Below are positions 1 to 9,057 of a stretch of DNA of 64,000 nt, piece by piece. How positions within the stretch are numbered: position 1 is the stretch's first letter; each line of letters begins with the position of its first letter. The DNA is from PALSA-188 sp963720075. Its GTDB lineage: Bacteria; Acidobacteriota; Terriglobia; Terriglobales; Acidobacteriaceae. The DNA lies in NCBI GenBank assembly GCA_963720075.1, contig CAVREG010000016.1:597961-661960 (forward strand), read 5' to 3'. The notes under the pieces were generated by a model. That model was not told the origin of the DNA and searched no databases. It worked only from the letters and a program-made list of their open reading frames with translations. Both the position numbers and the translations under genes were made by a program.

Positions 1-213
1 GAGACGTACCTCGGTATCGGGCTGAATTTCGTCCACTCGATTGTGACCGCAAACAAGTTGTTTCACTTGGACCGAAATGTCGAAGTTGAGATCTCGGATC
101 GCAATTTGGTTGGAAAACGCCGGTCAGTCCGCACATTGACGAAATCTATCGGAGAGAAAGGTTTTTTTAACCGGGGTCAGCATCAACTTAACGAGGTGGA
201 TTCGCATCTGTAG
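1..213 (+). CDS. 3' end of an unrecognised protein (runs off the left edge)
   Basis: Frame 1 is open from the first base to a TAG ending at 213, about 70 codons. It stops 34 nt before the STAS gene on the same strand, so the two could share a transcript. The visible part is mixed hydrophobic and charged, with no motif I can place. The reverse strand is also open over part of this stretch, so the coding assignment is weak. I give no function. Confidence 0.3.
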   Translation, partial: ETYLGIGLNFVHSIVTANKLFHLDRNVEVEISDRNLVGKRRSVRTLTKSIGEKGFFNRGQHQLNEVDSHL

Positions 214-247
214 TAGAGGAAGATTTGTTGGTTCGGGACTGCGGCTT

Positions 248-664
248 ATGAAAGTTACCATGGAAAACCCTTCAGCACTGTTAATAAGATTGCCGGAACG
301 TTTCAACCGCGAGGAAGCGCGATTACTCAGTGGTGAACTCAATCGTAGCCTGGCATCAGATCAGCCTTGCCTGATCGTTGATTTTTCAAATGTGAAGCAG
401 ATTGACACTGCGGGATTGGATATGCTGCTGGACCTCATGGTAAAAGTCGCTAGACAGGACGGTGCAGTTCAAATTGGGAATATTTCCCCGGAGGCCGCCA
501 CGATATTGGAACTGACAGGCCTGGATCGGATTCTGAACATGTTCCCGCGCATTCCCGACGACACGGCAACCATTCAATTGGTGCCCGAACGAGCGCGAGC
601 ACAAAAAGACGAATTGGAAGAGGAGCAAGCTCAAACCGAACAGCCGCAACCATTGGCTGCGTAG
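248..664 (+). CDS. STAS-domain protein (anti-sigma factor antagonist-like)
   Basis: This 138-residue cytosolic protein is a single STAS domain (about residues 5-115) with a charged Glu/Gln-rich tail. The conserved loop LIVDFSNVKQIDTAGLD (about 42-58) matches the phospho-acceptor loop of SpoIIAA/RsbV. The residue after the conserved Asp is Thr54 rather than the usual Ser, so it could still be phosphorylated. In the family, such proteins bind anti-sigma kinases in partner-switching cascades, and related STAS proteins also sit in polysaccharide-export clusters. No partner kinase or phosphatase is in the window. The neighbouring glycosyltransferases suggest a role in surface-glycan control, which is inference. 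The ATG has only a weak Shine-Dalgarno sequence. Confidence 0.85.
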   Translation: MKVTMENPSALLIRLPERFNREEARLLSGELNRSLASDQPCLIVDFSNVKQIDTAGLDMLLDLMVKVARQDGAVQIGNISPEAATILELTGLDRILNMFPRIPDDTATIQLVPERARAQKDELEEEQAQTEQPQPLAA

Positions 665-694
665 AAAATTTCCTGTCCCAAAGGAGTTCGCTCG

Positions 695-1147
695 GTGAAT
701 CGGCTTGCTACGAAGTTTCTTGTAACTGCGCTGTTGACTATGGGGCTTTGCCTGCCTTCGAGTATTTTTGGGCAGGAACCAGGCGGAAACGTTAATTCAG
801 GGAATGCAACCCCGGCCTCTTCCGGATCGAATGTTAACTCTAACGGGTTGCCCGATAGCCCCGGCGCAGCTCAAAACGCTAATCAAGAAACGGCTCCTGC
901 GACGATCCCCTCCCCCACGCCGGATAATGTGAAGCAAGAGCCCGGAGGTGCGGCTGCAGCGCCAGCGGCTGAGATCAGCGGGAGTGCGGTGTCCCGCCCG
1001 GCCGGTTCTGCGATTGCTCCCCCAAAACAACGCCAAGTCCGGTCGTTTTTGATCAAAATGGGACTGATCGCGGGCGCAGGCGTTGCGATCGGTACAGTGA
1101 CTGCGTTGTCCTTGTCCAGTCCTGCGCGAGTTCCGGGCAGCCATTAG
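695..1147 (+). CDS. Small secreted Ala/Pro/Gly/Asn-rich protein with C-terminal hydrophobic segment
   Basis: A 150-residue protein with a GTG start. Residues 1-27 form a clear signal peptide ending SSIFGQ. A long low-complexity Asn/Ser/Pro/Ala-rich stretch follows (about 28-105), then Lys/Arg residues and one hydrophobic segment (about 115-140) that could anchor it in a membrane. There is no catalytic motif and I do not recognise a family. It lies 30 nt after the STAS gene and 36 nt before the kinase-like gene on the same strand, so it is probably co-transcribed. A structural or envelope role is likely but unproven. Confidence 0.7.
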   Translation: MNRLATKFLVTALLTMGLCLPSSIFGQEPGGNVNSGNATPASSGSNVNSNGLPDSPGAAQNANQETAPATIPSPTPDNVKQEPGGAAAAPAAEISGSAVSRPAGSAIAPPKQRQVRSFLIKMGLIAGAGVAIGTVTALSLSSPARVPGSH

Positions 1148-1183
1148 ACCGGGGATTCGTGCGAAGTCTCTTGCGAGTACATC

Positions 1184-1924
1184 ATGAATGAAGAAGCGAG
1201 TGCGGTCGGGCAAAGGGAGCACCACTGTAGCGAAGCTCTATTGATCAGTTTTTCCGGAATTGATGGCGCTGGTAAGAGCACGCAGATCGAAAAGCTTTGC
1301 GAGTACTTGTCGAGTAAGGGACTTCCGATTATTCGTCTGGCTTTTTGGGACGACGTTGTGGCTTTTCCAGGCTTGCGAGCCGGGTTCAGTCACAAGTACC
1401 TGCATAGCGATGGCAATGTCGGCACACCGGAGAAGCCCGCAAATCGCAATGACAAGAACACTCAGAAGTGGTATTTGACGATTGCCCGTTCCATATTGTT
1501 CTTCACCGACGCTATTAATTTGAGAAGAGTCGTGCGGAAGGCCAGATCGAAGCATTCTAGGGCTATTGTTTTTGACCGCTATATTTATGATCAGCTGGCG
1601 ACATTGCCTCTTCATCGCGCAGTAGCCCGGGCATACGCGCGATTGCTGCTCAAGATCGCCCCCAAGCCCGACATCTCTTATCTGCTCGACGCCATCCCGG
1701 AAGCCGCGCGGGAGCGGAAGCCTGAATATCCTTTGGATTTCATGCACAAGTACAGGCGTTCTTACTTGCAATTGCGGGACATCGCTAATTTGACGCTAAT
1801 CGGCGCGCTTGCGAAGGACGACGTTCACGTCGCGATAACCGAGGCGCTCGAGCGTTGCAGAGAGGTGCGGCAACCTTCGGAGCGCCATTTTGAAGTTTCT
1901 CAAGCAGCAATGCATAGGGAATAG
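1184..1924 (+). CDS. Thymidylate-kinase-like P-loop protein
   Basis: A 246-residue protein. A Walker A motif of the dTMP-kinase type, FSGIDGAGKSTQ, lies at about residues 24-35. The DR motif of the same family appears in VFDRYIYDQLA near residue 128, and a C-terminal LID-like Arg-rich part follows (AARERKPEYP). Family members transfer phosphate from ATP to dTMP. This copy is longer and more divergent than a housekeeping tmk and sits beside glycosyltransferases. It may be one of the thymidylate-kinase-like proteins found in exopolysaccharide clusters rather than the essential enzyme. Confidence is high in the fold and low in the substrate. Confidence 0.75.
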   Translation: MNEEASAVGQREHHCSEALLISFSGIDGAGKSTQIEKLCEYLSSKGLPIIRLAFWDDVVAFPGLRAGFSHKYLHSDGNVGTPEKPANRNDKNTQKWYLTIARSILFFTDAINLRRVVRKARSKHSRAIVFDRYIYDQLATLPLHRAVARAYARLLLKIAPKPDISYLLDAIPEAARERKPEYPLDFMHKYRRSYLQLRDIANLTLIGALAKDDVHVAITEALERCREVRQPSERHFEVSQAAMHRE

Positions 1925-2058
1925 CGCTCGCTCACTGAGCGCGTTTCCATTTTTGTGCAACTTATTGCGCGAAAGGTATTTGGCTAAGGTTAAACCATTA
2001 CCGTTAAACAACATTTTCAGGATTTCGCTCATCGAATTAGCGCTAGAGGATTGATCGT

Positions 2059-2802
2059 ATGTCCGGACCCGTGTCGCCACTGAAACTCGCGGTAGTCATT
2101 CCCACTTTGAACGAAGCTGGGAATATGCCTTCTTTGCTGACCCGCCTCAGGAGCGCGCTTGATCCGGCCAAGATTGAGTACGAACTCATCGTGGTGGATG
2201 ACGACAGCAGCGACGGGACGGCAGATGTAGTTCGCAATATCGCGAAACAAGATCCGCGGGTAAGTGTTCTTGTGCGTAAGGGACAACGCGGACTCGCGGG
2301 GGCGGTGATTCATGGATGGGCGAACACAGATGCTTCTCTGCTGGGAGTGATTGACGCCGACCTGCAACATCCGCCAGAAGTTTTGCCGGAGCTACTCGAC
2401 GCTGTGGTCAAAGGTAAAGACATTGCGATTGCCAGCCGCTATGCCACAAGCACGAAGGATAGCGTGCGCGAATGGAGCAAAGCCCGGCTCTTGATTTCTC
2501 GAGCAAGTACCCTGGCCACGGCTCCATTGCAACGCAAGAACGTGCGCATAAAGGATCCTATGTCTGGATTCTTCGTAGTGCGGCGCGCCTGTATTGAAGG
2601 GATCAATCTTCAGCCTCAGGGTTTCAAAATCCTGTTGGAAATTCTGGTGAAGGGACGTATCCAAAGCACGGTTGAAGTGCCTTTCAATTTTGCCACACGG
2701 CATTCGGGAAAAAGTAAGGCAGACTTTAAGGTCGCCCTTCATTACTTCACCCTTCTAGGAAAATTGTCTCGTTATGCGATTTTCGGGTCTGGGCAGCGAT
2801 GA
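2059..2802 (+). CDS. Family 2 glycosyltransferase (polyprenyl-phosphate mannosyl/glucosyltransferase-like)
   Basis: A 247-residue GT-A enzyme. It begins VVIPTLNEAGNM and has the acidic nucleotide-binding motif ELIVVDDDSSDGT (about 34-46) and the DADLQHPPE metal-binding motif (about 99-107). This is the pattern of dolichol/undecaprenyl-phosphate mannosyltransferases (DPM1-like). The C-terminus is only mildly hydrophobic, so it is probably a peripheral membrane enzyme without the extra membrane segments some relatives have. The start is supported by GAGG about 9 nt upstream. Its stop overlaps the next gene's start (ATGA), so translation of the two is likely coupled. Confidence 0.88.
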   Translation: MSGPVSPLKLAVVIPTLNEAGNMPSLLTRLRSALDPAKIEYELIVVDDDSSDGTADVVRNIAKQDPRVSVLVRKGQRGLAGAVIHGWANTDASLLGVIDADLQHPPEVLPELLDAVVKGKDIAIASRYATSTKDSVREWSKARLLISRASTLATAPLQRKNVRIKDPMSGFFVVRRACIEGINLQPQGFKILLEILVKGRIQSTVEVPFNFATRHSGKSKADFKVALHYFTLLGKLSRYAIFGSGQR

Positions 2803-4193
2803 AAATCTGCCTTGTAACCGCGTTTCCGCCAAGCCGGGAAGCTCTGAACGAGTACGGCTTTCACATCGCAAGGGAATTATCGGAGACGCCGGGAATCGAG
2901 TTGACCATTCTGGCGGATGATTTCTCCCCTTCTCAGCCTGAGCTCGATGGATTTTCAGTCGTGCGCTGCTGGGCTTTCAACAGCCTGCAAAATCCTTCCC
3001 GCCTGATGCGTGCCATTCGCAAGCTTCAACCAGACTTCGTTTGGTTCAACCTGGGATTCGCGAGTTTTGGCGGCAAGCCTTTGCCTGCCTTCACCGGCAT
3101 TATTATTCCCGCACTCGCGCGAATGAATGGCACCTATACCCATGTCACGCTTCATCAACTCATGGAAACGGTGGACTTGAAGGACGCCGGTGTACGCTTC
3201 CCTCTTCTATACCGTGCCGGTGGATTTCTGGCAACGCAAATGCTCTTGCTGGCCAATTCAGTTTCAGTAATGCTGCCAGCTTACCGGGAAATTCTTCGCG
3301 ATAAATACGGGCGTGGGTCGGTGTACGTGAGAAGACATGGGATATTTTCGGCGCGTCCGGAATACCCTGATTTCTCGCGGCGTGGAAACCCCGAGCATCG
3401 CATTCTCGCGTTTGGCAAATGGGGCACGTATAAACGACTGGAATCAGTGATCGAGGCCTTCCATATCGTGGTCCGCCAATTTCCGCAAGCTCAACTCGTG
3501 ATTGCGGGGGCAGACCATCCAAAGGCGCCAGGATACTTGAAGTCAATTGCGGAACAATGTTCAAGCGAGCCCAAAATCAAGGTTATCGGCTATGTGGCGG
3601 AGGACAAGATCGCCGAGCTGTTTCAAACATCGAGCATGGCGGTAATGCCTTACAGTTCCTCAGCGGGATCCAGCGGCATTGCTCATCTCGCCTGCGCTTA
3701 CGGAGTGCCGATCGTCGCCTCTGACATTCCGGATTTTCATCAATTAGCGGACGAAGAGGGTCTAGCGATTGACTTTGTCGCGCCCGGAGACCCCCAGGCA
3801 ATTGCCGATCATATTGTCGCCCTACTTGAAAGCCCAGAGCGCCAGATGGAAATGGGCTTACAGAATGTATCCGCCGCGCTGCGCATGAGCATGCCTGAAA
3901 TCATGCGCCAATATTTGCGCGGGTTTCAATTGCAGCACGGTCTTGGGCAACTCACGACGGCGTCGAAATTGCGTCGGCTGCCTCGCTGGCTTCCTCTTCG
4001 CGATACCCTGGTTCGAATGGCCGGAAAAAGAGTGTTCACCAGGCCTCCTTCGCCTACGGTGACGGCTATCCCATCAAATGGCTTTTCGTTGACGGATCAA
4101 CAGTTAGAAGCAACACCATCGCTTAACGCGGCGATTCTCGGAACGCAAGCTCGCGGAGAAGCGAGTCTCACCGAAGGAACGCAGCCATTATGA
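2799..4193 (+). CDS. Family 4-type (group 1) glycosyltransferase
   Basis: A 464-residue GT-B fold protein. The N-terminal acceptor domain begins KICLVTAFPPSREALNEYG. The C-terminal nucleotide-sugar domain carries LAFGKWGTYKRLESVIEAF near residue 203 and MPYSSSAGSSGIAHLACAYG near residue 285, in place of the usual E-x7-E region. The last ~90 residues beyond the catalytic domain are Pro/Thr-rich and unassigned. The gene overlaps the family 2 enzyme by 4 nt. Together they look like the last steps of a glycan assembly cluster that continues to the left. The sugar specificity cannot be read from the sequence. Confidence 0.88.
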   Translation: MKICLVTAFPPSREALNEYGFHIARELSETPGIELTILADDFSPSQPELDGFSVVRCWAFNSLQNPSRLMRAIRKLQPDFVWFNLGFASFGGKPLPAFTGIIIPALARMNGTYTHVTLHQLMETVDLKDAGVRFPLLYRAGGFLATQMLLLANSVSVMLPAYREILRDKYGRGSVYVRRHGIFSARPEYPDFSRRGNPEHRILAFGKWGTYKRLESVIEAFHIVVRQFPQAQLVIAGADHPKAPGYLKSIAEQCSSEPKIKVIGYVAEDKIAELFQTSSMAVMPYSSSAGSSGIAHLACAYGVPIVASDIPDFHQLADEEGLAIDFVAPGDPQAIADHIVALLESPERQMEMGLQNVSAALRMSMPEIMRQYLRGFQLQHGLGQLTTASKLRRLPRWLPLRDTLVRMAGKRVFTRPPSPTVTAIPSNGFSLTDQQLEATPSLNAAILGTQARGEASLTEGTQPL

Positions 4194-4615
4194 ATTCGTA
4201 GAGAGCCGTGCCCGTCCGCCCACACAAAATATCCAGCCTAGGACTCATTAATTGAGCCAGAAGGTGACGGCTACCGCGAGGCCGGCGGCTGACATGAAAG
4301 GGTGGGCGCGATAGTTGCACAATTACTTCGAACAAGTTCACATGGCTTTATGCCAATAGGATCTGCTTTGATGCCAACCCCCCTCTATTCTGGTAGCAAC
4401 CTGGGACAACGGGCCTGCCCCACAAGAAGTGGCGAAAACGAAATCGGCCGCCCTCCGTTCCGGCTAGCCCCGTATTCCACCAGAACAGTAGCACGAAGGG
4501 CGATACGAACAGTGCCCTCAGGAGATGCCAGCCACTATCTCAACGAAAACTTTCATCTGGCTCCGGAGGTTTGTTGAGCTTTGCTCGGTTGCCTGGGGAA
4601 GGGCGACCACACAAC
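4194..4615. other. Intergenic stretch between convergent genes, no gene seen
   Basis: About 420 bases lie between the glycosyltransferase and the convergent thiC gene. A 91-codon frame at 4302-4577 has no ribosome binding site, unlikely composition (many Arg/Ser/Pro) and no motif, so I do not call it. I see no strong terminator hairpin with a T-run. Confidence 0.5.
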
Positions 4616-6091
4616 CTACTTCAGCGAAACCAGCTTCTCCACCAACTCCGAGTAGTCTTTCTTTTCCAACCCGTGTACCTCCTTGTTGTATTCGTCCACT
4701 TTGCTCGAGTAATTCATGGAACAGAATTTCGGGCCGCACATGGAGCAGAATTTTGCTTCTTTGTAGAAGTCGTCGGGCAAAGTTTCATCATGCATGGAGC
4801 GGGCTGTTTCCGGATCAAGCGATAACGCGAACTGCTTTTCCCAATCGAATTTGTAGCGGGCATAGCTCAGTGCGTCATCCCGATCCTGAGCGCCCGGGCG
4901 ATGTCGCGCGATATCCGCGGCATGGGCCGCAATCTTGTAGGCAATGATGCCGTCTTTGACGTCTTTTTCATTGGGAAGTCCGAGGTGTTCTTTCGGAGTG
5001 ACATAGCAAAGCATCGCCGCGCCGTGCCACCCGATCATCGCCGCTCCGATCGCAGAAGTGATGTGGTCGTATCCCGGAGCGATGTCGGTTACGAGCGGTC
5101 CCAGAGTATAAAAAGGCGCTTCGTAGCAGAGTTCTTTTTCTTTATCAACCTGCTCTTTGATTTTGTCGAGAGGCACGTGGCCGGGCCCTTCGATCATTAC
5201 CTGAACGTCGTATTGCCAAGCTTTCTTTGTCAACTCGCCGAGGGTTTTCAGTTCGGAAAATTGCGCTTCGTCGCTGGCGTCGGCGATGCAACCGGGGCGC
5301 AGGCCATCTCCCAAGGAGAAACTCACGTCGTGCTTCGCAAAAATCTTGCAGATATCGTCGAAGCACTCATAAAGAAAATTCTGCTTGTGGTGGTACGCCA
5401 TCCATTGGGCCAGGATTGCTCCGCCACGGCTAACGATTCCCGTGATGCGCTTTGAAACCATCGGCAGATATTGAATGAGCACGCCCGCGTGGATGGTCAT
5501 GTAGTCCACGCCTTGCTCGGCTTGCTCTTCGATCACTTCGAGCATGACTGCCGCGTTCAAATCTTCTACGCGCTTCACCCGCGAAATTGCCTCGTAAATC
5601 GGCACCGTACCAATCGGAACAGGTGAATGCCGGATAATGGCCTCGCGAATCTCGTGAATATTGCCGCCCGTGGAAAGATCCATCACCGTATCAGCGCCAT
5701 AATGGACCGATGTGTGCAGTTTCTTCAGTTCTTCTTCAATGTCTGAAGTGACGGCGGAATTTCCGATGTTGGAATTGATCTTGCAGAGAGAAGCCACGCC
5801 AATGGCCATCGGCTCCAGTTCTGGATGATTGATGTTCGCGGGAATAATCATTCGTCCGCGTGCAACTTCATCACGGATGAGTTCCGGCGAGAGCTTCTCG
5901 CGGTGAGCTACATATTCCATCTCCTCGGTGACAATGCCTTTGCGGGCAAAATGCATCTGCGAAAAATTGCCGTCGTTGGGATTTGATCTGCGCGAAACAA
6001 TCCATTCCGCGCGCGGCTTTAGCACGGTGGAATCGCCGTTGGTATGTCCGTTGTTTCCATTGGTGGGGACGCCATTCGTAGAAATCATCAC
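4616..6091 (-). CDS. thiC: Phosphomethylpyrimidine synthase ThiC
   Basis: A 491-residue radical-SAM enzyme that converts aminoimidazole ribotide to HMP-phosphate in thiamine synthesis. The family signature is intact: IPANINHPELEPMAIG near residue 82, GADTVMDLSTGGNIHEIRE, EGPGHVPLDKI, and the C-terminal iron-sulfur motif C449-x2-C452-x4-C457 (CSMCGPKFC). The length fits the shorter bacterial form without the ~100-residue N-terminal extension. The first ~25 residues are Asn/Gly-rich and look disordered. Upstream on the - strand there is only ~105 nt to the next gene. I see no TPP-riboswitch signature there, which is unusual for thiC. No other thiamine gene is nearby. Confidence 0.97.
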   Translation of the reverse strand: MMISTNGVPTNGNNGHTNGDSTVLKPRAEWIVSRRSNPNDGNFSQMHFARKGIVTEEMEYVAHREKLSPELIRDEVARGRMIIPANINHPELEPMAIGVASLCKINSNIGNSAVTSDIEEELKKLHTSVHYGADTVMDLSTGGNIHEIREAIIRHSPVPIGTVPIYEAISRVKRVEDLNAAVMLEVIEEQAEQGVDYMTIHAGVLIQYLPMVSKRITGIVSRGGAILAQWMAYHHKQNFLYECFDDICKIFAKHDVSFSLGDGLRPGCIADASDEAQFSELKTLGELTKKAWQYDVQVMIEGPGHVPLDKIKEQVDKEKELCYEAPFYTLGPLVTDIAPGYDHITSAIGAAMIGWHGAAMLCYVTPKEHLGLPNEKDVKDGIIAYKIAAHAADIARHRPGAQDRDDALSYARYKFDWEKQFALSLDPETARSMHDETLPDDFYKEAKFCSMCGPKFCSMNYSSKVDEYNKEVHGLEKKDYSELVEKLVSLK

Positions 6092-6197
6092 TGATTACCG
6101 CCTATTGATGGAGTTGGGGTGAGCTTCGATTATACGCCGCGAAAAGAAGAGATCCGATTTCAAACGGAAAAGCCCGCGCGCCTCTTCTCCCAAGCGG

Positions 6198-7226
6198 TCA
6201 ATTCGGTTTGCGCTGCTGAAGTTCCTTCGGATGATTTACGGCCGGCTTAGCGCCTTGCGGCTTCACCACTATCGCATTGGCTGGAGCGGAGGGGTTAATC
6301 CCAAAATCCCACACGGCAGAACTCAATTGGCTTTTGTCCATCATCTCAACCAGCGCGTACTCGCCCGACGTTAAGTCGCTAGCCGGAGTGATCTTCGCCC
6401 ATCCTCCGGTTAGCTGCTGAATTTTTGCCGAGACGAAATCCTGCTGCTGGGTAACCTTTCCGTAAACGGCCACCTTAATGTTGCCGAGGATGCGCCGGTC
6501 CTGCTTTGGCTGCAACCGAACTATGCGAAAGCGATCCCATGGCTCTTCCGCCTCTTGCCTTCCTGGATGAGTAGAAGCGGTACTATCTTTTTTCTGCGGA
6601 GCGGCAGCCTGCTCCTCCGTATTCTCCTCAAACTTAACGTAGATGGAAGGGAGGCTTACATGCGCTTGTATTTTGGAATGCAGGCCGTCGAGTTCAATGA
6701 TCTGCTTGCTGCTGGCAATCGGATCAATCGCCGCCCGCAAAATATTATGCTTGGTATCGCGGTCCACCTCCGCATTATTCTCCTGCAATTCCACTAGTTC
6801 AGGCTCGGTCTGGAAAGTGTCCAGCAGATACACTTCTCCATCTTCGGGCAGGCGCAACCCGGGCGCGACTTCTGGAGACCTCGCTTCATCGGCTGCCCGC
6901 TCCGTCGCCATTTCTCGATCGAGCTGAATAGCTTCCGGCACCGGTGAACCCGTCGCACGGTCTTTCTCGAACTTTGTAGTGGCATCCCAGTCAATCAACG
7001 AAGTGGGGACATCCTCCCACTCATTGCGTTCGGCGCTGAAATAGTGGACGCGGTCGCCGTAAACCTCATATTTGGTGATGAGTTGATAGGAACCGTCCTT
7101 GAGGATGAGACGCTTGGCGAGTTGTTGGGCGGGTGCTGGAGCAGATAGGAACAAAAAACATATCGTCAAAGAAACCGAGGCCGGAATCAGATATCGAAGC
7201 GGGATTATTGAATCGCTTGCAGTCAT
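6198..7226 (-). CDS. Secreted protein of unknown function
   Basis: A 342-residue protein with a signal peptide (about residues 12-34, ending APAPAQ). It starts its mature part with KRLILKDGSYQLITKYEVYGDRVHYFSAER, a small beta-rich motif that I have seen in acidobacterial periplasmic proteins but cannot name. The middle is acidic with Ala/Glu-rich linkers, and the last ~110 residues look beta-rich. There are no catalytic signatures. It is transcribed in the same direction as thiC, 106 nt upstream of it, and divergently from pyrG. Function unknown. Confidence 0.75.
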   Translation of the reverse strand: MTASDSIIPLRYLIPASVSLTICFLFLSAPAPAQQLAKRLILKDGSYQLITKYEVYGDRVHYFSAERNEWEDVPTSLIDWDATTKFEKDRATGSPVPEAIQLDREMATERAADEARSPEVAPGLRLPEDGEVYLLDTFQTEPELVELQENNAEVDRDTKHNILRAAIDPIASSKQIIELDGLHSKIQAHVSLPSIYVKFEENTEEQAAAPQKKDSTASTHPGRQEAEEPWDRFRIVRLQPKQDRRILGNIKVAVYGKVTQQQDFVSAKIQQLTGGWAKITPASDLTSGEYALVEMMDKSQLSSAVWDFGINPSAPANAIVVKPQGAKPAVNHPKELQQRKPN

Positions 7227-7297
7227 AATATTCCGACGGGACTCGGTAAGTTAGATGCATACCGTACGCCGTTTGATGAACGGACAATTTTTCATAT

Positions 7298-7325
7298 TTG
7301 CTTCCGTGAACTTTTCTGCCATAAT
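7298..7325 (+). promoter_or_regulatory. Candidate sigma70-type promoter for pyrG
   Basis: TTGCTT at 7298-7303 and CATAAT at 7320-7325 are separated by 16 nt, 56 nt ahead of the pyrG ATG. The start itself is preceded by GAGGAAG at normal spacing. This is a pattern match only; no transcript evidence is available. Confidence 0.4.
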
Positions 7326-7380
7326 TGATTGTGCAACCAGCCTGCACAAAATTCCAACCACAATCTAAAGTGAGGAAGCG

Positions 7381-9051
7381 ATGTCGGCAAAGTACATCTT
7401 TGTGACGGGCGGAGTTGTTTCTTCCCTCGGTAAGGGATTAGCGGCCGCGTCCATCGGCTGTCTTCTCGAAAGCCGCGGTCTGAAGGTCAACCTAATGAAG
7501 TTCGATCCTTACCTGAATGTTGACCCAGGCACGATGTCCCCGTTTCAGCATGGAGAGGTTTTCGTCACCGACGATGGCGCGGAAACCGACCTCGATCTTG
7601 GACACTACGAACGCTTCACCCACGCCAAACTTTCCCGCGACAACAATTGGACGACCGGACGAATCTACGAGCAGATCATTGCCAAAGAACGGCGCGGAGA
7701 TTATCTCGGCAAGACCGTTCAGGTAATTCCGCACGTCACCAATGAGATTAAAGCCGCGATGAAAAAAGTCGCACAAGATGTTGACGTCGCAATCGTTGAA
7801 ATTGGTGGAACGGTCGGCGATATCGAATCGCTTCCTTTCATGGAAGCCATCCGCCAGATGCGCCAGGAGCTGGGACGCAAAAATACGTTGTTCATGCACG
7901 TAACGCTAGTTCCATTCATTGCGGCGGCGCAGGAGCTTAAAACTAAGCCGACGCAGCATTCGGTAAAGGAATTGTTGAGCATCGGAATTCAGCCCGACAT
8001 TTTGCTCTGCCGGACCGATCGGTTTCTTTCCAAAGATATCAAGTCGAAGATCGCACTCTTCTGCAATGTCGAGGAAGAAGCAGTAATTACCGCAAAAGAT
8101 GTGGCCTCCATATATGAAGTGCCGCTTGTTTTTTCCCGTGAAGGAGTTGATACGTTGGTTTTACGGTATTTGCATTTGGAACCGACGGATCACGACTTGA
8201 AGGATTGGGAAGAAATCGTTCGCCGTGTCTATAACCCGAAGGCGGAAGTCACAATCGGTATTGTCGGCAAATATGTCGAGTACGAGGATTCGTACAAATC
8301 GCTGAAAGAGGCGTTAATCCACGGTGCGCTCGCGCACAATCTGAAATTGAATGTGAATTGGATTGAAGCCGAGGGCCTGGAAGCTGAACGCGCCTGCGAA
8401 GAGCAGCTTCAAAACTACGATGGCCTGCTGGTTCCGGGAGGATTCGGAAAGCGCGGCATCGAGGGCATGTTGCACGCCATCCGTTATGCTCGAGAAAAAG
8501 AGGTTCCCTATTTTGGAATTTGTCTGGGAATGCAAACGGCTTGCATTGAGTTTGCCCGCAATGTTTGCGGATTGACTGACGCCAACTCCAGCGAGTTTGA
8601 TCCTGCAACGCCGCATCGGGTCATCTATAAGCTGCGTGAATTGACCGGCGTCGAGGAGCTCGGAGGCACCATGCGTCTCGGTGCATGGACCTGCAAAATC
8701 GAGCCGGGAACCCTTGCGCACAGAATTTATGAACAAGACGAAATCAGCGAGCGCCACCGGCATCGCTACGAGTTCAACCGCGAATATGAAGAGACGCTGA
8801 CCGCGGCGGGATTGCGCATTTCAGGTTCAACTCCTGATGGCACTTATGTGGAGATGGTCGAATTGCCAGATCATCCCCATTTCATTGGCTGTCAGTTTCA
8901 TCCGGAATTCAAGTCGAAGCCGCTGGAGCCGCATCCCCTGTTTAAGACGTTTATCGGCGCCGCATATCAACATGGGCTAGAGCGCCGCCAGAATAGAGAA
9001 TCCACGGCGGTCGAGATGTTCCATCGGCCGGTGAAAGTTGCAAACAGGTAG
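7381..9051 (+). CDS. pyrG: CTP synthase
   Basis: A 556-residue enzyme that makes CTP from UTP, ATP and glutamine. The N-terminal synthase domain starts KYIFVTGGVVSSLGKGLAAA, with the P-loop-like GVVSSLGKG. The C-terminal class I glutamine amidotransferase domain has the nucleophile elbow FGICLGMQTA near residue 380 and the His-Glu part FHPEFKSKP near residue 504. Length and domain order are normal, and the start has a good GAGGAAG ribosome site. kdsA follows 106 nt downstream, so the pair links CTP supply to CMP-Kdo and LPS synthesis, a neighbourhood seen in many Gram-negatives. Confidence 0.98.
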   Translation: MSAKYIFVTGGVVSSLGKGLAAASIGCLLESRGLKVNLMKFDPYLNVDPGTMSPFQHGEVFVTDDGAETDLDLGHYERFTHAKLSRDNNWTTGRIYEQIIAKERRGDYLGKTVQVIPHVTNEIKAAMKKVAQDVDVAIVEIGGTVGDIESLPFMEAIRQMRQELGRKNTLFMHVTLVPFIAAAQELKTKPTQHSVKELLSIGIQPDILLCRTDRFLSKDIKSKIALFCNVEEEAVITAKDVASIYEVPLVFSREGVDTLVLRYLHLEPTDHDLKDWEEIVRRVYNPKAEVTIGIVGKYVEYEDSYKSLKEALIHGALAHNLKLNVNWIEAEGLEAERACEEQLQNYDGLLVPGGFGKRGIEGMLHAIRYAREKEVPYFGICLGMQTACIEFARNVCGLTDANSSEFDPATPHRVIYKLRELTGVEELGGTMRLGAWTCKIEPGTLAHRIYEQDEISERHRHRYEFNREYEETLTAAGLRISGSTPDGTYVEMVELPDHPHFIGCQFHPEFKSKPLEPHPLFKTFIGAAYQHGLERRQNRESTAVEMFHRPVKVANR

Positions 9052-9057
9052 AGCTCT

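Noticed and set aside
4302..4577. 91-codon frame after the glycosyltransferase
   Set aside because: No ribosome binding site, no motif and unlikely residue composition.
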